A stretch of DNA of 64,000 nt from Brenneria roseae subsp. roseae (GTDB lineage: Bacteria; Pseudomonadota; Gammaproteobacteria; Enterobacterales; Enterobacteriaceae), in assembly GCF_003115845.1 (NCBI RefSeq), contig NZ_KZ819028.1, positions 228,360 through 292,359 of the forward strand, given 5' to 3'. Positions within the stretch are counted from its first letter, which is position 1; the number at the start of each line of letters is the position of its first letter. This document shows, one piece after another, positions 61,066-64,000 of this stretch. Both the position numbers and the translations under genes were made by a program. The notes under the pieces were generated by a model. The model was not told the DNA's origin, ran no database searches, and was given only the letters and a program-made list of their open reading frames with translations.

Positions 61066-61953
61066 ATGAATATGAAAAAGCTGGCTACTCTGGTTTCTGC
61101 TGTTGCGCTGAGTGCGACCGTCAGTGCCAACGCATTAGCCAAAGATACGATTGCTCTGGTGGTATCAACACTGAATAACCCGTTCTTTGTTTCAATGAAA
61201 GATGGAGCGCAAAAAGAAGCGGATAAGCTGGGCTATAACCTGGTCGTATTGGATTCCCAGAACAACCCGGCTAAAGAACTGGCGAACGTTCAGGATCTGA
61301 CCGTTCGTGGCACGAAAGTGCTGTTGATTAACCCAAGCGACTCCGATGCGGTAGGCAATGCCATTAAGCTGGCGAATCAGGCGAAGATACCGGTTATTAC
61401 GCTCGATCGCGTTGCCAACAGCGGCGAAGTGGTTAGCCATGTTGCTTCTGATAATGCCTTCGGTGGTAAAGTCGCCGGAGATTTCATTGCTAAAAAACTG
61501 GGTGAAGGCGCCAAAATTATCCAGCTGGAAGGTATTGCCGGTACGTCTGCCGCTCGTGAGCGTGGCGCTGGCTTTATGAAATCTGCCGAGAAAAACAAGT
61601 TTACGATTCTGGCCAGTCAGCCGGCCGATTTTGATCGTACTAAGGGTCTGAATGTTATGCAGAACCTGTTGACGGCCCACCCGGATGTGCAAGCCGTGTT
61701 TGCTCAGAATGACGAAATGGCGCTGGGTGCGCTGCGTGCATTACAAACCGCAGGCAAGGACGATGTCATGGTTGTTGGTTTTGACGGTACTCAGGATGGC
61801 GTAAAAGCGGTTGAATCCGGCAAACTGGCGGCAACCGTTGCTCAACGTCCCGATCAGATTGGTGTTATCGGCATTGAAACGGCGGATAAGGTTCTGAAAA
61901 ACGAGAAAGTTCAGGCTATCATTCCGGTTGATCTGAAGTTGATTGCAAAATAA
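61066..61953 (+). CDS. rbsB: Periplasmic ribose-binding protein
   Basis: This 295-residue protein has a signal peptide ending ANALA (about residue 25) and the mature start [19 protein letters not shown]. It matches E. coli RbsB throughout ([27 protein letters not shown]). It captures ribose for RbsAC and can also serve ribose chemotaxis. AGGA precedes the ATG. A strong hairpin follows the stop. Confidence 0.98.
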   Translation: MNMKKLATLVSAVALSATVSANALAKDTIALVVSTLNNPFFVSMKDGAQKEADKLGYNLVVLDSQNNPAKELANVQDLTVRGTKVLLINPSDSDAVGNAIKLANQAKIPVITLDRVANSGEVVSHVASDNAFGGKVAGDFIAKKLGEGAKIIQLEGIAGTSAARERGAGFMKSAEKNKFTILASQPADFDRTKGLNVMQNLLTAHPDVQAVFAQNDEMALGALRALQTAGKDDVMVVGFDGTQDGVKAVESGKLAATVAQRPDQIGVIGIETADKVLKNEKVQAIIPVDLKLIAK

Positions 61954-61974
61954 TCAAAGAAAAAAGCAGGGCTG

Positions 61975-61999
61975 GCGCCACCCTTTCCGGGGGTGGCGC
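61975..61999 (+). other. Intercistronic hairpin between rbsB and rbsK
   Basis: GCGCCACCC (61975-61983) and GGGTGGCGC (61991-61999) form a perfect 9-bp GC-rich stem with a 7-nt loop, 22 bp after the rbsB stop. No U-tract follows. Such stems commonly stabilise the upstream message or lower downstream expression. Confidence 0.7.
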
Positions 62000-62026
62000 A
62001 TTACTAACGTGTCGGGATTCAGCATC

Positions 62027-62953
62027 ATGAAAACGGGTAAGCTGGTGGTTCTGGGCAGTATTAATGCTGACCATATTCTCAATCTTGAACAATTTCCCCG
62101 ACCGGGCGAAACGGTGATCGGTAAGCAATACAGTGTCGCTTTCGGTGGAAAGGGAGCTAATCAGGCGGTTGCAGCGGGTCGCAGTGGTGCGAATATCGCT
62201 TTTATCGCCTGTGTGGGAGAGGATGATATTGGTGCCCGGATCCGTCAACAGCTCTCTGATGACCGTATTGATGTATCGGCTGTTGAAACCATCAAGAATG
62301 AAACAACCGGGGTTGCTCTCATTTTTGTTAACGGCGAAGCTGAAAATATGATTGGTATTAATGCCGGAGCGAATGCCGCCGTCACGCCGGATTATCTTGA
62401 CCGTTATCAGCAACACATTATTGATGCTTCTGCATTACTGATGCAGCTTGAGTCGCCGCTGGAAACGGTTATTGCCGCTGCCCGGCTTGCTCATGACAAC
62501 CAAACCAAAGTCATACTGAACCCGGCTCCCGCCTGTGAATTGCCCGATGAGCTATTGTCGCTGGTGGATATGATTACGCCGAACGAAACAGAAGCGCAGT
62601 ATTTGACTGGCGTGACGGTTGAGACGGAAGAGGATGCCGCACAAGCCGCTCAGGTTTTACATGATAAAGGTATCGAGACCGTCCTTATTACGCTGGGCAG
62701 CCGCGGCGTATGGTTGAGCGTGAAGGGGGAAGGGCAGCGTATTCCCGGCTATCGGGTAAAGGCAGTGGATACGATCGCGGCTGGCGATACCTTTAATGGC
62801 GCCCTGGTGACGGCTTTACTGGAGAATCAGCCAATGTCTTCTGCCGTCAGGTTTGCCCACGCGGCAGCTGCGATCGCAGTCACGCGTCGGGGGGCTCAGC
62901 CTTCTGTTCCATGGCGTGACGAAATTGATGCGTTCTTGTTAGCTCAGGGGTGA
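62027..62953 (+). CDS. rbsK: Ribokinase
   Basis: This 308-residue PfkB-family kinase makes ribose-5-phosphate. The N-terminal GSINADHILNLEQFPRPGET and GGKGANQAVAAGR motifs bind ribose. The C-terminal AAGDTFNGALVTALL holds the catalytic Asp (about residue 255). The start at 62027 gives the family length; the ribosome site is weak, so expression may depend on the hairpin upstream. rbsR follows by 3 bp. Confidence 0.97.
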   Translation: MKTGKLVVLGSINADHILNLEQFPRPGETVIGKQYSVAFGGKGANQAVAAGRSGANIAFIACVGEDDIGARIRQQLSDDRIDVSAVETIKNETTGVALIFVNGEAENMIGINAGANAAVTPDYLDRYQQHIIDASALLMQLESPLETVIAAARLAHDNQTKVILNPAPACELPDELLSLVDMITPNETEAQYLTGVTVETEEDAAQAAQVLHDKGIETVLITLGSRGVWLSVKGEGQRIPGYRVKAVDTIAAGDTFNGALVTALLENQPMSSAVRFAHAAAAIAVTRRGAQPSVPWRDEIDAFLLAQG

Positions 62954-62956
62954 TCT

Positions 62957-63952
62957 TTGGCCACAATGAAGGATGTCGCCCGCCTGGCGGGGGTTTCTAC
63001 CTCAACCGTTTCTCACGTTATCAATAACAATCGCTTTGTCAGTGATGCTATTCGTGAAAAAGTGATGAAAGCGGTCGAAGAGCTTAACTATGCGCCTTCT
63101 GCACTGGCCAGAAGCCTGAAGATAAATCAGACGCGGACCATCGGCATGTTGCTGACCGCCAGTAACAACCCGTTTTATGCCGAGGTGGTCCGTGGCGTTG
63201 AGCGTTGTTGCTATGAGCGGGGTTACAGCCTGATTTTGTGCAATACCGAAGGCGATTGGGCCAGAATGAGTCGCAATCTGGAAACCTTGCTGCAAAAGCG
63301 GGTGGATGGCGTGCTGCTGATGTGCACGGAAAGCCATCGACCCTCACCTGAAATGGTGAGTCGCTATCCTTCTATACCGATGGTCATGATGGATTGGGCG
63401 CCTTTTGAAGGTGTCATTGATGTCATAAAAGATAATTCGCTACTGGGCGGTGAGATGGCAACCAACTACCTCATCTCCCGTGGCTATCGAAAAATAGCCT
63501 GTATTGCCGGCCCACAAGATAAAACGAGCGCCTATAACCGTTTAGAAGGATATCGACAGGCAATGAAACATGCCGGGCTATCTGTTCCTGACGAGTATGA
63601 AATTTTTGGCGATTTTGAATTTGAAACCGGTTATCAGGCAATGCAGCGCTTACTGACATTGGAAGAAAAGCCAGAAGCCGTGTTTGCCTGTAACGATGCT
63701 ATGGCCGTTGGGGTTTATCGTGCGCTGTATCAGGCCGGACTTTCGATTCCGCAAGATGTCGCTGTTATTGGTTATGATGATATTGATCTAGCTCGTTATA
63801 TGTCTCCCTCCCTTACGACAATTCATCAACCGAAAGATGAACTCGGTGAACTTGCCGTAGATACCCTGCTTTATCGTCTGGAACATCCTGATACGGAACC
63901 CAATGTTTTGGTATTGACGCCAGAATTAATGGTTCGTGAATCTGTCCGGTAA
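62957..63952 (+). CDS. rbsR: Ribose operon repressor RbsR
   Basis: This 331-residue LacI/GalR-family repressor has its helix-turn-helix at about residues 4-25 ([20 protein letters not shown]) with the hinge [12 protein letters not shown], and a periplasmic-binding-protein-like ribose domain. The start is TTG with AGGGG at good spacing; the ATG nine bases later is too far from it. It should bind the palindromes in front of rbsD and release on ribose. The last 48 bases of the window after it hold nothing recognised. Confidence 0.96.
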   Translation: MATMKDVARLAGVSTSTVSHVINNNRFVSDAIREKVMKAVEELNYAPSALARSLKINQTRTIGMLLTASNNPFYAEVVRGVERCCYERGYSLILCNTEGDWARMSRNLETLLQKRVDGVLLMCTESHRPSPEMVSRYPSIPMVMMDWAPFEGVIDVIKDNSLLGGEMATNYLISRGYRKIACIAGPQDKTSAYNRLEGYRQAMKHAGLSVPDEYEIFGDFEFETGYQAMQRLLTLEEKPEAVFACNDAMAVGVYRALYQAGLSIPQDVAVIGYDDIDLARYMSPSLTTIHQPKDELGELAVDTLLYRLEHPDTEPNVLVLTPELMVRESVR

Positions 63953-64000
63953 CATGGTTCGCACAGGAATTCGCGCAGTTAGCGGCCAAAAAAGTCTCAT

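Overview
The window is chromosomal DNA from a gammaproteobacterium of the order Enterobacterales, most likely a plant-associated member of the Pectobacteriaceae (Brenneria, Pectobacterium or Dickeya type). This rests on the conserved order rbs / kup / ravA-viaA / asnA-asnC / mioC / oriC / mnmG-rsmG / atp / glmUS / pst, on protein sequences that closely follow the E. coli orthologues, and on an ACC deaminase gene. The genus is an inference; no rRNA or tRNA gene lies in the window.

Positions 1-12,800 are accessory. They hold the start of an amino-acid-type solute-binding protein, an Lrp/AsnC regulator, acdS (1-aminocyclopropane-1-carboxylate deaminase with every diagnostic residue present), a second Lrp/AsnC regulator, a divergent EamA/DMT exporter, a LysR regulator, an M20 metallopeptidase and a complete five-gene dipeptide/oligopeptide-type ABC importer. 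The pst operon follows (pstSCAB-phoU, 12,890-17,511), with two tandem Pho boxes in front of pstS.

Positions 17,733-32,914 hold one 18-gene minus-strand operon whose order matches the complete aryl polyene (APE) cluster apeA to apeR. It encodes two acyl carrier proteins, two ketosynthases plus a chain-length-factor-like subunit, a ketoreductase, two hotdog dehydratases, an AMP ligase, a thioesterase, a methyltransferase, two acyltransferase-type enzymes, a LolA-like carrier, an MMPL exporter and lipoproteins. Together they should make an aryl polyene carboxylate, join it to a lipid and place it in the outer membrane. The cluster sits between pstS and glmS, which are close neighbours in E. coli, and just downstream of the glmS 3' end, the usual Tn7 target. 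No Tn7 ends were seen.

From 33,197 to the end the window is core genome: glmS and glmU (cell-wall amino sugar synthesis), an orphan VOC protein, the nine-gene atpIBEFHAGDC operon, rsmG-mnmG, oriC (three 13-mers and five DnaA boxes recognisable), mioC, asnC/asnA, ravA-viaA, kup, qseBC with divergent ygiW, and the ribose operon rbsDACBKR with its CRP and RbsR sites. Points worth a second look are the identical inverted R1 and R2 boxes of oriC, the 80-bp-spaced pair of RbsR palindromes, an IS-end-like loop inside the phoU terminator, the APE cluster's location, and the two Lrp-type genes around acdS.
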